This document shows positions 26,903 to 35,759 of a DNA stretch of 45,211 nucleotides, in pieces; the first letter of the stretch is position 1, and every line of letters starts with the position of its first letter. The position numbers and the translations under genes are program-made. This DNA comes from an uncultured Kangiella sp. Lineage in GTDB: Bacteria > Pseudomonadota > Gammaproteobacteria > Enterobacterales > Kangiellaceae. The stretch spans positions 1-45,211 of the forward strand of contig CATNCP010000026.1 in the NCBI GenBank assembly GCA_950096615.1, given 5' to 3'. The notes under the pieces were generated by a model. That model was not told the DNA's origin and did no database searches. It was given only the letters and a program-made list of their open reading frames with translations.

Positions 26903-27187
26903 AATTCTAATTTCTGCCTGATGCTTGATGTCTGATTAATACAATATGATTTAAAACTCTGCTGGGCACCATTCCTTCAAGCGCCCGAAAGACGCCATAT
27001 AGTACGTGAGACAAGGGTTTGTCGCAAGTTACGACTCGACTGCCACAGCAGAAATGTTGTCACAAAAGCGTCTTGCGCCTGCAATTCGGCTGTCACATTC
27101 TCTTTAGATAATGCCGGATATGAACAATTACTTGCAAAGAAACTGTCATAAATCTCTAAATGACGACTTAACTGGGGAGATGATGCC
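26903..27187. other. Divergent promoter region, aspS / olsF-like
   Basis: A 285-base gap between divergently transcribed genes. It must hold promoters for both. I see no repeat or strong hairpin in it and no consensus promoter I would assign with confidence. GGGGAG at its right end is the ribosome binding site of the plus-strand gene. Confidence 0.4.
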
Positions 27188-28888
27188 ATGATTGACAGCA
27201 AAGAAGTGGTAGAACAGTTCCTTCCACAACTCGATAAATCACCAAAGTTACAATCTGGTGCGACTCGGCTGCTAGCTCGGTTATTCCATCAAGAAGAAGT
27301 CAATGACTTCATCGATCAAAACAAACACATGTCGCATGTGGACTTCCTTGAAACAGTGAATCAACGGTTAGGACTAAGTTACACCGTATCTAACTCCAGC
27401 TTAGAGAATATCCCTGTGGCAGGCCGAGTGGTGATTATTGCGAACCATCCCCTTGGTTCGCTTGATGGCCTTGCTCTACTTGCACTGGTTCATTCCGTTA
27501 GGAAAGACGTCAAAATTGTGGTTAACGAGCTTCTTTGGTCGATGTCGCCCTTACGCCCGTTCTTTTTACCCATCAATAATATGGCGAAAGGTAAAAATCC
27601 AAAAACCAAACTTCATAACATTCAGCAAGCTCTAGAGGCAGAGGAAGCTGTTATTTTCTTCCCTGCTGGTGAAGTCTCCCGTTTATCTTACAAAGGTATT
27701 CGCGATGGGAAGTGGCGCTCAGGATTCTTGAAAATGGCGAAACACACGAAAGCCCCTATTTTGCCAGTCCATGTTGGAGGTAAAAACTCACGCTTTTTCT
27801 ATGGTTTTTCTATGATTGCTAAGCCGCTAAGTGCACTATTCTTGGTTCGTGAGATGTTCAAAAATGTATCATTAACTCTTCCGATCAAGGTTGGGAAGAT
27901 GATCCCATTCTCATCCTTCAGCGGTATGCTGCCGAGCAGCAAGGAAAGCATTACCCGTTTCAAGCAACACGTTTACGGCTTAAAGCGTGAACGTGACGAG
28001 TTGTTCGAAACCGAACGCGCAATAGCTCACCCAGAAAGCCGCAAAGTGCTGATTGAGGAATTAAACCAATATGCGCAGATTGGCGAAACCGCTGACGGTA
28101 AAAGCATTTATCTATTGGAAGACACCTCGGACTCGCCACTATTACGAGAAATCGGTCGCTTAAGAGAAATTGCTTTTCGCGCAGTCGGCGAAGGTACTGG
28201 AAATCGTCGCGACATGGACAAGTTCGATTATTATTACAAACACATCGTCTTGTGGGATAAAAACGATATGGAAGTCGTTGGCAGCTACCGTATCGCAGAT
28301 ATTCACAAGCTCAATGAAGACGATACTCTGTATTCAGAAACGTTGTTTAGTTATGAAGAAAGCTTGCAAAAGAAATTTCCAACAGCCATGGAGTTAGGTA
28401 GAAGCTTTATTCAACCCAAGTATTGGGGCAAGCGTAGCTTGGATTATTTATGGTTCGGTATTGGTGCTTATATCCGCCAAAATCCGCACATCCGATACCT
28501 ATTCGGCTCTGTCAGCTTAAGTAACGATTACCCTGCGTACGCTAAAGATATGCTGGTGTATTATTTTAGCCAATACTATGGCTCAAACATCAACCTAGTA
28601 CGCTCTTTTAATCCTTATCGCATAAAGCCGGTACAAAAAGCTAAGCTTGAACGCCTGTTTAACCATCTTGAGCAACCCGAAGCTTTCAAGGTGCTAAAAA
28701 AAGAACTCGCTAATATGGAAGTCTCTGTTCCAACTCTGTTCAAGCAATACAGCGATCTGTGTGAGCCGGGCGGCGTGACGTTTTACGACTTTGGCGTAGA
28801 CCCTGACTTTGGCGATTGCGTCGATAGCGTTGTGTGGATTGATATGTTGAAGCTTAAAGAGAAGAAGCGTAAACGTTATATCGATTAA
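27188..28888 (+). CDS. olsF: Bifunctional acyltransferase, OlsF-like (ornithine lipid synthesis)
   Basis: A 566-residue fusion. The N-terminal half (about 50-280) is a PlsC-like lysophospholipid acyltransferase domain with IIANHPLGSLDGLALL (H and D five residues apart, as in this subfamily) and FFPAGEVSRL. The C-terminal half (about 300-560) is an OlsB/GNAT-like N-acyltransferase domain with LREIAFRAVGEGTG, DKFDYYYKHIVLWD and AMELGRSFIQPKYWG. OlsF proteins use both halves to make phosphate-free ornithine lipids. A different amino-acid head group is possible. Start ATG follows GGGGAG. Confidence 0.8.
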   Translation: MIDSKEVVEQFLPQLDKSPKLQSGATRLLARLFHQEEVNDFIDQNKHMSHVDFLETVNQRLGLSYTVSNSSLENIPVAGRVVIIANHPLGSLDGLALLALVHSVRKDVKIVVNELLWSMSPLRPFFLPINNMAKGKNPKTKLHNIQQALEAEEAVIFFPAGEVSRLSYKGIRDGKWRSGFLKMAKHTKAPILPVHVGGKNSRFFYGFSMIAKPLSALFLVREMFKNVSLTLPIKVGKMIPFSSFSGMLPSSKESITRFKQHVYGLKRERDELFETERAIAHPESRKVLIEELNQYAQIGETADGKSIYLLEDTSDSPLLREIGRLREIAFRAVGEGTGNRRDMDKFDYYYKHIVLWDKNDMEVVGSYRIADIHKLNEDDTLYSETLFSYEESLQKKFPTAMELGRSFIQPKYWGKRSLDYLWFGIGAYIRQNPHIRYLFGSVSLSNDYPAYAKDMLVYYFSQYYGSNINLVRSFNPYRIKPVQKAKLERLFNHLEQPEAFKVLKKELANMEVSVPTLFKQYSDLCEPGGVTFYDFGVDPDFGDCVDSVVWIDMLKLKEKKRKRYID

Positions 28889-28927
28889 ACATGATATTCA
28901 TAACAATAAACTTCTCGTAAAACATTT

Positions 28928-28968
28928 AGCCTGCAAAGCTCCCTATCAGCCTAGCAGGCTTTTCTTTT
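28928..28968 (+). terminator. Terminator after the OlsF-like gene
   Basis: AGCCTGC (28928-28934) and GCAGGCT (28954-28960) followed by TTTCTTTTC. Confidence 0.75.
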
Positions 28969-29033
28969 CTTCACTTTAGCGCTATAACTTTAATATTCAT
29001 ATTATCCACCCCACTCAATACAGGGAGCGCGCT

Positions 29034-29384
29034 ATGAGTTATACTCTAATCAATTATGTGGAATTTCCTGCAGCCAACCTAACTGCCACACAGTTATTCT
29101 TCGAGAAAGCGTTTGGTTGGAGCTTTACCAGCTATGGCCCTGAATACATTGCCTTTAGCGATTCAGGCGTTGAAGGTGGCTTTTTTAAGTCAGAGCTCAG
29201 CGCTAGTACCGATAACGGCAGCGTCTTAGTGGTTCTCTACACAAAGCAGCTAGAAGATACGTTAAAAACAGTTGAGGAAAACGGTGGGGCTATTGTAAAG
29301 CCGATCTTTTCGTTCCCGGGCGGTAGACGCTTTCATTTCACTGAGCCTAGCGGTAACGAGCTGGCGGTTTGGTCGGATCAATAA
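29034..29384 (+). CDS. VOC family (glyoxalase-like) protein
   Basis: A 116-residue single-domain vicinal-oxygen-chelate protein: INYVEFPAANLTATQLFFEK at the N-terminus, FGWSFTSYGPEYIAFSD in the first module and GGRRFHFTEPSGNELAVW in the second. The last Glu-like metal position is E in SGNELAVWS. Substrate unknown. GGGAG precedes the start. It converges with another VOC gene at 29420. Confidence 0.85.
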   Translation: MSYTLINYVEFPAANLTATQLFFEKAFGWSFTSYGPEYIAFSDSGVEGGFFKSELSASTDNGSVLVVLYTKQLEDTLKTVEENGGAIVKPIFSFPGGRRFHFTEPSGNELAVWSDQ

Positions 29385-29388
29385 TAGC

Positions 29389-29413
29389 CATTAACCATTA
29401 ACCATTAACCATT
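29389..29413 (+). repeat. Heptamer microsatellite CATTAAC x3
   Basis: Three perfect CATTAAC units (29389-29409) and a partial fourth lie between the two convergent VOC genes, outside coding sequence. Confidence 0.8.
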
Positions 29414-29419
29414 TAGAAG

Positions 29420-29827
29420 CTATATTTGTGAGCGTAGTTCGACTGTGTTGCCTTGTGGATCTTGAATATAAAGAGACAGCCCAAAGCCTTGTGCGCCATA
29501 ACGCTCATCAAACTCACCGACGGGAATCCCGTGAGCTTTTAAGTGCTCTAAAATAGCGTTTTCAGATATCGGTTTAAGCTGCAAACAAACATGGTCAAGG
29601 TTACTATTTTTCGGGGTGGGCGCACCACCACCAAGTTGCCCCAGTTTGCCATCAATGGTCACTAGATCAATCAGCGCCGCTCCAGCTCTGAGTTGAGTTA
29701 ACCCTAATTCCTTTGAGGTTTCCCGCTCCACGGTACAGCCAAGAACGTTACAATAAAAGTCTAGCATCGCATCAAGCTTGTCAGTCCGCAGAACAATATG
29801 GTCGATAGCAGCAATTTCTAACATCAT
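29420..29827 (-). CDS. VOC family protein, glyoxalase I-like
   Basis: A 135-residue VOC protein with the standard pattern IDHIVLRTDKLDAMLDFYCN, LGCTVERE, LDHVCLQLKP and IQDPQGNTVELRS. The two H/E pairs (IDH, LDH, and E in VELR) fit a metal-binding glyoxalase or lactoylglutathione-lyase-related fold. ATG 29827 and 29824 are equally possible starts. It is distinct from the neighbouring VOC gene, not a simple duplicate. Confidence 0.85.
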   Translation of the reverse strand: MMLEIAAIDHIVLRTDKLDAMLDFYCNVLGCTVERETSKELGLTQLRAGAALIDLVTIDGKLGQLGGGAPTPKNSNLDHVCLQLKPISENAILEHLKAHGIPVGEFDERYGAQGFGLSLYIQDPQGNTVELRSQI

Positions 29828-29912
29828 TCAACTTCACAATAGGTACATAGCCACAGCTTAGCGCTGGAGAAAGTTTAATTCCAGAAAAGCTCAATGAATT
29901 CTCGCTAAGATC

Positions 29913-31130
29913 TCATGAGTTATTCTTTATCAATAACTCTTCTAATACCCTAAAGTATAAACGACACAGCTTATTTAGTTCGCTTACCGCTACCCGCTCA
30001 TTCACTTGGTGGATGGTTTTGTTACAAGGCCCTAACTCAATCACTTGCTTGGCTAGCTGCTTGATATAACGTCCATCAGAAATTCCTCCCCCAGTAGTCA
30101 GCTTGGTTTTCATCTGAGTTTCTTGCTGGATGACTTTTTGTACGGTTTTCCTGAGTTTACCGCGGCGCGTTAGATAGGGAGAAGCTTCATGCTCCCACTC
30201 GAACTGTGCATCTAAGCCGTACTTTTGTGCTTTCTTTTCGACGTAAGACTTAATTTTCTCGAAGGAGTTACGTGGCGAATAACGAAAGTTAAATACCATT
30301 TCCAGGGTTGCAGGCGTGACATTCATAGCGCCACTCTCTGAGTGCACTTTAACTAACTGAAAACTGGTCGAAGGAAAGTATCGGCTTGGCATATCCCAGC
30401 GTTTTGTAGCTAGCTTATGAATTAACTTTGACGAGTTATGTATGGGGTTGCTTAGCTGTTCGGGGTAACCAACGTGACCTTGCTTTCCTTGAATGACGAT
30501 TTTTCCGTTGATAGAACCTCGGCGACCGATCCGAATGGAGTCCCCTAGTTGCTTCTCGGTCGTTGGCTCACCAACAATGGCGTAATCTATCGATTCGCCA
30601 CGAGCCTGAAGCGACTGAACGATATGTTGAGTACCATCAACCGCTTCTCCCTCTTCATCGCTGGTTAACATGAACCCGATGGAGCCTTTGTGTTGCGGAT
30701 GTTTCTTCACAAAGCTTTCAGCAGCGATAATCATGGCTGCCAAGCTCCCCTTCATGTCCGAAGCGCCACGTCCGTAAATATAACCATCTATAATCGTTGG
30801 CATGAATGGATCGGTTTCCCACTTAGCATTCTTGCCCGGCGGTACTACGTCGGTATGCCCCGAGAAGACCACGCTTGGTAGTTTATTATCAGAGCTGCCA
30901 CGTTTTGCCCACAGGTTAGTGACTCCATTTTTATTGAAGTATTCAGTCACAAAACCAGTAGCTCTTAATCGTTCTGATAACTGCTCAGTACAACCACCGT
31001 CGCTTGGAGTTATTGAAGGGCGACGGATCAATTCCTGTACTAGTTCAAGAATGGCACTTTGATATTTAGCCTGTTCTCTGGGCGCAATAGCATATGGTAG
31101 GTCAGGTAAGCCTCTAAACGATTTAAACAT
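29913..31130 (-). CDS. dapE: Succinyl-diaminopimelate desuccinylase
   Basis: DapE removes succinate from N-succinyl-L,L-DAP in lysine and peptidoglycan precursor synthesis, using two zinc ions. Motifs: VVFSGHTDVVPPG, IYGRGASDMKGSLAAM, TSDEEGEAVDGT, the GGGISDGRYI stretch and the C-terminal ELGPCNKTIHQVNE. The ORF is about 25 residues longer at the N-terminus than E. coli DapE, but AGAGGATAAGT before ATG 31130 supports this start. Divergent from the amidohydrolase gene. Confidence 0.9.
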   Translation of the reverse strand: MFKSFRGLPDLPYAIAPREQAKYQSAILELVQELIRRPSITPSDGGCTEQLSERLRATGFVTEYFNKNGVTNLWAKRGSSDNKLPSVVFSGHTDVVPPGKNAKWETDPFMPTIIDGYIYGRGASDMKGSLAAMIIAAESFVKKHPQHKGSIGFMLTSDEEGEAVDGTQHIVQSLQARGESIDYAIVGEPTTEKQLGDSIRIGRRGSINGKIVIQGKQGHVGYPEQLSNPIHNSSKLIHKLATKRWDMPSRYFPSTSFQLVKVHSESGAMNVTPATLEMVFNFRYSPRNSFEKIKSYVEKKAQKYGLDAQFEWEHEASPYLTRRGKLRKTVQKVIQQETQMKTKLTTGGGISDGRYIKQLAKQVIELGPCNKTIHQVNERVAVSELNKLCRLYFRVLEELLIKNNS

Positions 31131-31319
31131 ACTTATCCTCTTTTGTTTTGTCCTTTATAAACGAGGCGCATGACAAAGAGAGGACAAAAATGTGACAGTT
31201 TGATGTTAGCTTTTGAAAATCAATGGTTTATATCTAGACAGGTTTATAGACAAGGTTGCTTTATATTGCCAATGACTTGTATTAGAGTATGTCAATCTAT
31301 CGACAAACGCATATTACGC

Positions 31320-32969
31320 ATGAAAAAAACTATTCAAACCTTCATCTCATTGTTAATACTTAGCTTGCTATGGGTAGGCTCTGCTAAGGCGTTACCAACC
31401 CTATTGCACAATGTCAAAGGCTATACCTTTGCGGATGGAGAGTTGCAGCAATTTAACAGCATATTATTTGAAGATGGCGTCATTTTAGCTACCGGTGAGC
31501 AGGAAGAGCTATCAAAGTTACACAGCTTTAGCATTTCTATTGATGGAAAAGGCAAAACGCTGTTGCCGGGCTTAATTGATGCACATGGCCACTTACTGGG
31601 CTTGGGATTAAACCTGATGCGCGTCAATTTGCGAGGCATTGAATCTGAAGACGAGACAGTCAAAGCCGTTGCAGGTTATGCAGAAAAAAATCCTGACACC
31701 CGATGGGTATTGGGTCGAGGCTGGAACCAAGTGCTTTGGCTAAGCAAAGAATTCCCGACGAAATCATCATTAGATAAGGTTATCGCCGATCGCCCTATTT
31801 GGCTCAGCCGAATTGATGGTCACGCCGGTTGGGCGAACAGTAAAGCACTAAAACTCGCTGGTATTGACAAGAATACGCCTGATCCTGAAGGTGGGAAAAT
31901 TATCCGTGATCAAAACGGTGAAGCCACCGGTGTGCTGATTGATGCGGCTATGAGCTTAGTGGAAAATAAAATACCACCTTTGAATAAGAAGGAGCGCAAA
32001 ACTGCTCTTAAACTGGCCTTTGACCATCTCATTAGCCTTGGTATTACTTCGGTTCACGACGCTGGCGTTGATTTTGAAACCTATAAATTAATGCTAGAGC
32101 TTTCTGACAAAAACCGCATCCCACTTCGTGTCTATGCGATGCTAAGTGGTGCTGACCCTAGACTAGAGGCGATGCTTAAGTTTGGTAAAGTGAATCAGCC
32201 TTTCTTAAAAATTCAGTCCGTTAAGCTGTATACTGACGGCGCGCTGGGCAGTCGTGGTGCCGCCTTATTAGAACCTTACTCAGATGAGCCTGACAACAAA
32301 GGCTTGCTACTTACGACTGCGGACAAGCTAGGCCAATACTTAGCACTGATCACTAAGTATGGTTTCCAAACCAATATTCACGCCATTGGTGACGCTGCCA
32401 ATCATATGGTGCTAGAAGAACTGTCAAAGCTCGACGAAGAACGTTCGGCAAAAACACTTCGCCATCGTATCGAGCACGCTCAGGTAGTGGTTCCTGAGGA
32501 GATCCCTATGTTTGCTAAGCTGGGTGTTATCGCCTCAATGCAACCAACTCATGCCACCAGCGACATGAATATGGCTGGAGATCGCCTGGGTGAAGAAAGA
32601 CTTGAAGGCGCATATGCTTGGCGCACCTTTCTAGAGCATGACGTGGTTATTGCTTCGGGCTCTGATTTCCCAGTAGAAAAGGCTAACCCTTTCCTTGGGC
32701 TTCACGCTGCAGTTACTCGCCAAGACTCTGATAATTTACCGAAAGATGGATGGTTACCTTCGCAAAAACTAACAGTAGCAGAAGCACTTAAAAGCTTTAC
32801 TATCGACGCAGCGTACGCTGGTTTTTGGGAAAACAACATCGGATCTTTAGAAGAAGGCAAACAGGCAGACTTCATCCTTATTGATAAAGATATTTTTACA
32901 GTTTCAGAGGACAAAATAGACGACGTCCAAGTGTTAGAAACTTGGATTGAAGGAAAGCGAGTCCACTAA
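31320..32969 (+). CDS. Exported amidohydrolase, YtcJ-like
   Basis: A 549-residue metal-dependent hydrolase of the amidohydrolase-3 group. Chosen start ATG 31320 gives a signal peptide (KKTIQTFISLLILSLLWVG, cleavage near AKA-LP); a longer frame from 31170 lacks one. Metal-binding motif LIDAHGHLLGL, then ITSVHDAGVDF, IHAIGDAA and HRIEHAQ; ASGSDFPVEKANPF near the C-terminus supplies the last aspartate. Substrate is unknown in this family. A strong hairpin ends the transcript. Confidence 0.82.
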   Translation: MKKTIQTFISLLILSLLWVGSAKALPTLLHNVKGYTFADGELQQFNSILFEDGVILATGEQEELSKLHSFSISIDGKGKTLLPGLIDAHGHLLGLGLNLMRVNLRGIESEDETVKAVAGYAEKNPDTRWVLGRGWNQVLWLSKEFPTKSSLDKVIADRPIWLSRIDGHAGWANSKALKLAGIDKNTPDPEGGKIIRDQNGEATGVLIDAAMSLVENKIPPLNKKERKTALKLAFDHLISLGITSVHDAGVDFETYKLMLELSDKNRIPLRVYAMLSGADPRLEAMLKFGKVNQPFLKIQSVKLYTDGALGSRGAALLEPYSDEPDNKGLLLTTADKLGQYLALITKYGFQTNIHAIGDAANHMVLEELSKLDEERSAKTLRHRIEHAQVVVPEEIPMFAKLGVIASMQPTHATSDMNMAGDRLGEERLEGAYAWRTFLEHDVVIASGSDFPVEKANPFLGLHAAVTRQDSDNLPKDGWLPSQKLTVAEALKSFTIDAAYAGFWENNIGSLEEGKQADFILIDKDIFTVSEDKIDDVQVLETWIEGKRVH

Positions 32970-32989
32970 GGACTGATTACTTCACAGCG

Positions 32990-33025
32990 GCAATAAGTCT
33001 AGTAAGTGCTAGGCTTATTGCTTTT
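32990..33025. terminator. Bidirectional terminator
   Basis: GCAATAAG (32990-32997) and CTTATTGC (33014-33021) with inner TAG/CTA and a TTTT tail on the plus strand. It overlaps the stop codon of the minus-strand lipoprotein gene. Confidence 0.8.
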
Positions 33026-33263
33026 GCATTGCCTCTAGTTCGCTACGTTTAATACGCTTCACTGGAGGGTTTACCCAATATGTATCAACGTTTTGCAGTG
33101 AAGTTTTACTGGCCTGCTCAACTAATGCGACCTTTTCATAGTCAATAATATATACATACTCATCAGCAGAAGACTTAACAATATAATCTCTTTCCGACAT
33201 ACTGCTACAGCCAAAGATTAATACTGCGGATGCAGCAGTTAGTAGTATTTTAAAGTTAGTCAT
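33015..33263 (-). CDS. Small lipoprotein, unknown function
   Basis: An 82-residue precursor from ATG 33263, chosen because GGAGG lies 6 bases upstream and because it gives a proper signal peptide with lipobox IFGC. The mature part is about 63 residues with SADEYVYIIDYEKVALVEQ and a Pro-rich C-terminus. The positions after the cysteine (SSMS) do not show an inner-membrane Asp+2 signal, so an outer-membrane site is likely. Family unknown; similar short marine-gamma lipoproteins are common. Confidence 0.7.
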   Translation of the reverse strand: MTNFKILLTAASAVLIFGCSSMSERDYIVKSSADEYVYIIDYEKVALVEQASKTSLQNVDTYWVNPPVKRIKRSELEAMQKQ

Positions 33264-33385
33264 ATATCCTCCAAATAAAAGACACAAAACTATTTCAACT
33301 ACGCTTTTGTCACGAAGACATCACTATTGTACAAAATTTATACAGAAAAATCTTCAAAATCACCGCATTTATACGATTTACCAGC

Positions 33386-33414
33386 TTTGTAGCAAATTTA
33401 AACCTTGCTACAAT
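33386..33414 (+). promoter_or_regulatory. Likely proS promoter with overlapping inverted repeat
   Basis: TTGTAG (33387-33392), a 16-base spacer and TACAAT (33409-33414) resemble a sigma-70 promoter. GTAGCAA (33389-33395) and TTGCTAC (33405-33411) form a 7-bp perfect inverted repeat overlapping both boxes. It could be an operator. The transcript would lead into proS at 33458. Confidence 0.5.
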
Positions 33415-33457
33415 AGCCCACTATTTTGAAAATTTAGACCAATAACTAGGGACTCCA

Positions 33458-35176
33458 ATGCGTAGTAGTCAATACTTACTTTCTACCCTAAAAGAAGATC
33501 CAAGCGATGCTGAATTAATCAGCCATAAACTGATGCTGCGAGCAGGAATGATTCGCAAAGTAGCTTCTGGTTTATATACATGGTTACCGACTGGATTAAG
33601 AGTTCTCCGCAAAGTGGAAAACATTGTTCGTGAAGAAATGAACAAAGCAGGTTCAGTTGAAATGTTAATGCCTTCCGTTCAACCTTCTGACTTGTGGGAA
33701 GAATCAGGCCGCTGGGATCAATTTGGTCCAGAACTACTACGCTTCCACGATCGTCACGAACGTGACTTCTGTTTAGGCCCGACCCACGAAGAAATCATTA
33801 CGGCAGTGATTCGTGATGAGCTGAGCAGCTACAAACAGTTGCCCGCTAATTTTTATCAAATACAAACTAAGTTCCGTGACGAAGTACGTCCTCGCTTTGG
33901 CGTCATGCGTTCACGCGAATTTATTATGAAGGACGCTTATTCATTCCATATTGATGAAGAGTCTCTTAATGAAACTTACCAACAAATGCATCAAGCCTAC
34001 TGTAATGTGTTTGATCGCATAGGTTTGGATTATCGCCCAGTTCTAGCCGACACAGGAGCCATAGGTGGTAGTGGCTCACATGAGTTTCATGTATTAGCTG
34101 AGTCAGGCGAAGACGCCATTGCCTTCAGTACAGAGAGCGATTACGCGGCAAATATTGAGAAAGCGGAAAGCTTAGCGCCAGAAGGTGAAGCGCCGACTCC
34201 GACAAAAGACGTGGAGAAAGTCGCTACACCAAACTGTCGCACCGTTAAAGAAGCAGCAGAATCCATGGGAATTGAAACAAGCCAAGTGTTAAAGACCTTG
34301 TTTGTTCAGGGTAGCTCTGAAGAGCAGCCTGTGATTGCTCTGTGTCTACGTGGCGATCACGAGCTTAACGAGATTAAAGCGGCCAAACACAACCTTGTTG
34401 CAGAGCCTTTAGTGCTGGTTAATGACGACCAAGTCAAAGAGGTCGCTAATTGCGCACCAGGTTCTTGTGGTCCTCAGGGGCTTAGTATTCCCGTTATAAT
34501 TGATCGTGACGCTGCAATCATGAGTGACTTTGCTTGTGGCGCTAACGAAGACGGCTTCCATCTTACTGGCGTCAACTGGAAACGTGATGCCGAGTACAAT
34601 GACGTTTTTGATCTAAGAAATATTGTTGCTGGCGATAAAAGCCCTGACGGAAAAGGCGTTCTTGAAGTTAAACGCGGCATTGAGGTAGGTCATATCTTCC
34701 AGCTTGGTGATAAATATTCACAATCGATGAACTGCACCGTACTGGATCAGAACGGCAAAGCCAAACATCTATCGATGGGGTGTTATGGTATTGGTGTTTC
34801 AAGAATAGTTGCTGCAGCTATCGAGCAAAATCATGACGATAGCGGTATTATGTGGCCAGAAGCGATTGCGCCTTTTAAAGTTGCGATTATACCAATGAAT
34901 ATGCACAAATCGGAAAGCGTGCAACAGGTTGCCGAAGCTTTATACCAACGTCTTGAGTCTCTTGGCATAGAAACATTATTCCTCGATCAAAAAGAGAGCC
35001 CTGGAGTGATGTTTGCCAATACCGAGCTTGTTGGTATTCCACACCGCTTAGTGGTCAGTGACCGAGGCTTGAAAAATAATACCATTGAGTACAAAAATCG
35101 TGACAACAGTGCGAAAGCAGATCTTGAAGTTGAAAATGTTGTCGATTATATTCAAGAAACACTTAACAATAATTAA
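33458..35176 (+). CDS. proS: Prolyl-tRNA synthetase (bacterial type with editing domain)
   Basis: ProRS charges tRNA-Pro; the bacterial form also clears Ala-tRNA-Pro with an inserted YbaK-like domain. The 572-residue protein starts [20 protein letters not shown], has class II motif 1 and 2 ([35 protein letters not shown]), the insertion between about residues 225 and 400 and motif 3 ([15 protein letters not shown]). It heads a cluster with the three genes that follow. Confidence 0.97.
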   Translation: MRSSQYLLSTLKEDPSDAELISHKLMLRAGMIRKVASGLYTWLPTGLRVLRKVENIVREEMNKAGSVEMLMPSVQPSDLWEESGRWDQFGPELLRFHDRHERDFCLGPTHEEIITAVIRDELSSYKQLPANFYQIQTKFRDEVRPRFGVMRSREFIMKDAYSFHIDEESLNETYQQMHQAYCNVFDRIGLDYRPVLADTGAIGGSGSHEFHVLAESGEDAIAFSTESDYAANIEKAESLAPEGEAPTPTKDVEKVATPNCRTVKEAAESMGIETSQVLKTLFVQGSSEEQPVIALCLRGDHELNEIKAAKHNLVAEPLVLVNDDQVKEVANCAPGSCGPQGLSIPVIIDRDAAIMSDFACGANEDGFHLTGVNWKRDAEYNDVFDLRNIVAGDKSPDGKGVLEVKRGIEVGHIFQLGDKYSQSMNCTVLDQNGKAKHLSMGCYGIGVSRIVAAAIEQNHDDSGIMWPEAIAPFKVAIIPMNMHKSESVQQVAEALYQRLESLGIETLFLDQKESPGVMFANTELVGIPHRLVVSDRGLKNNTIEYKNRDNSAKADLEVENVVDYIQETLNNN

Positions 35177-35190
35177 GCAATAGATTCAGG

Positions 35191-35757
35191 ATGTTACGAC
35201 TCGTACTAACGACATTGGTGCTGATATTGTGGGGAGCGACTGCCAGCAGTCAGGAGCGCCCCGATCAGACTTTTGCTGCCCAGCTGAAACAGTTGATGGA
35301 GCAAGAAAACCACTTTGCCGATAAGTACGATGCTACCGTCTGGATGAAGGATATGGAAGGACGGCTCAAACGTCGTGCGCCACATATTCCAGCAGAAGAG
35401 CGCTTAAAAATATTAAGCCTAGTTCATCGCTATGCTAATGAAGCGCAAGTTGACCCACAGCTTGTGCTCGCCATCATGGAAGTTGAAAGCAACTTTGATC
35501 GCTACGCGCTTTCCGTTGCTAACGCGCGTGGCCTGATGCAGATCATGCCTTTTTGGAAGAAGGAAATCGGGCATCCAGATGACTCATTGTTTGATATGGA
35601 AACCAACATTCGCTATGGCTGCTATATTTTAAAGCTTTATATCGATAGAGAGAAAAGCAACCTGACTTATGCGCTGGGCCGATATAACGGCTCAAGAGGC
35701 CGCGCCAAATACCCGAACAAAGTCTACGCCGCTTTACGTAAACGCTGGGCTCTATAG
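35191..35757 (+). CDS. Lytic transglycosylase (SLT domain)
   Basis: A 188-residue exported lytic murein transglycosylase. The signal peptide is the hydrophobic N-terminus (LVLTTLVLILWGATA). The SLT domain has LVLAIMEVESNFDRYALS with the catalytic glutamate in VES, then ARGLMQIMPFWKKEIG and LGRYNGSRGRAKYP. Family 1 enzymes cut peptidoglycan to 1,6-anhydro-muropeptides. It lies 14 bases after proS and 2 bases before the patatin gene. Resembles MltE-like small enzymes in size. Confidence 0.85.
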   Translation: MLRLVLTTLVLILWGATASSQERPDQTFAAQLKQLMEQENHFADKYDATVWMKDMEGRLKRRAPHIPAEERLKILSLVHRYANEAQVDPQLVLAIMEVESNFDRYALSVANARGLMQIMPFWKKEIGHPDDSLFDMETNIRYGCYILKLYIDREKSNLTYALGRYNGSRGRAKYPNKVYAALRKRWAL

Positions 35758-35759
35758 CC

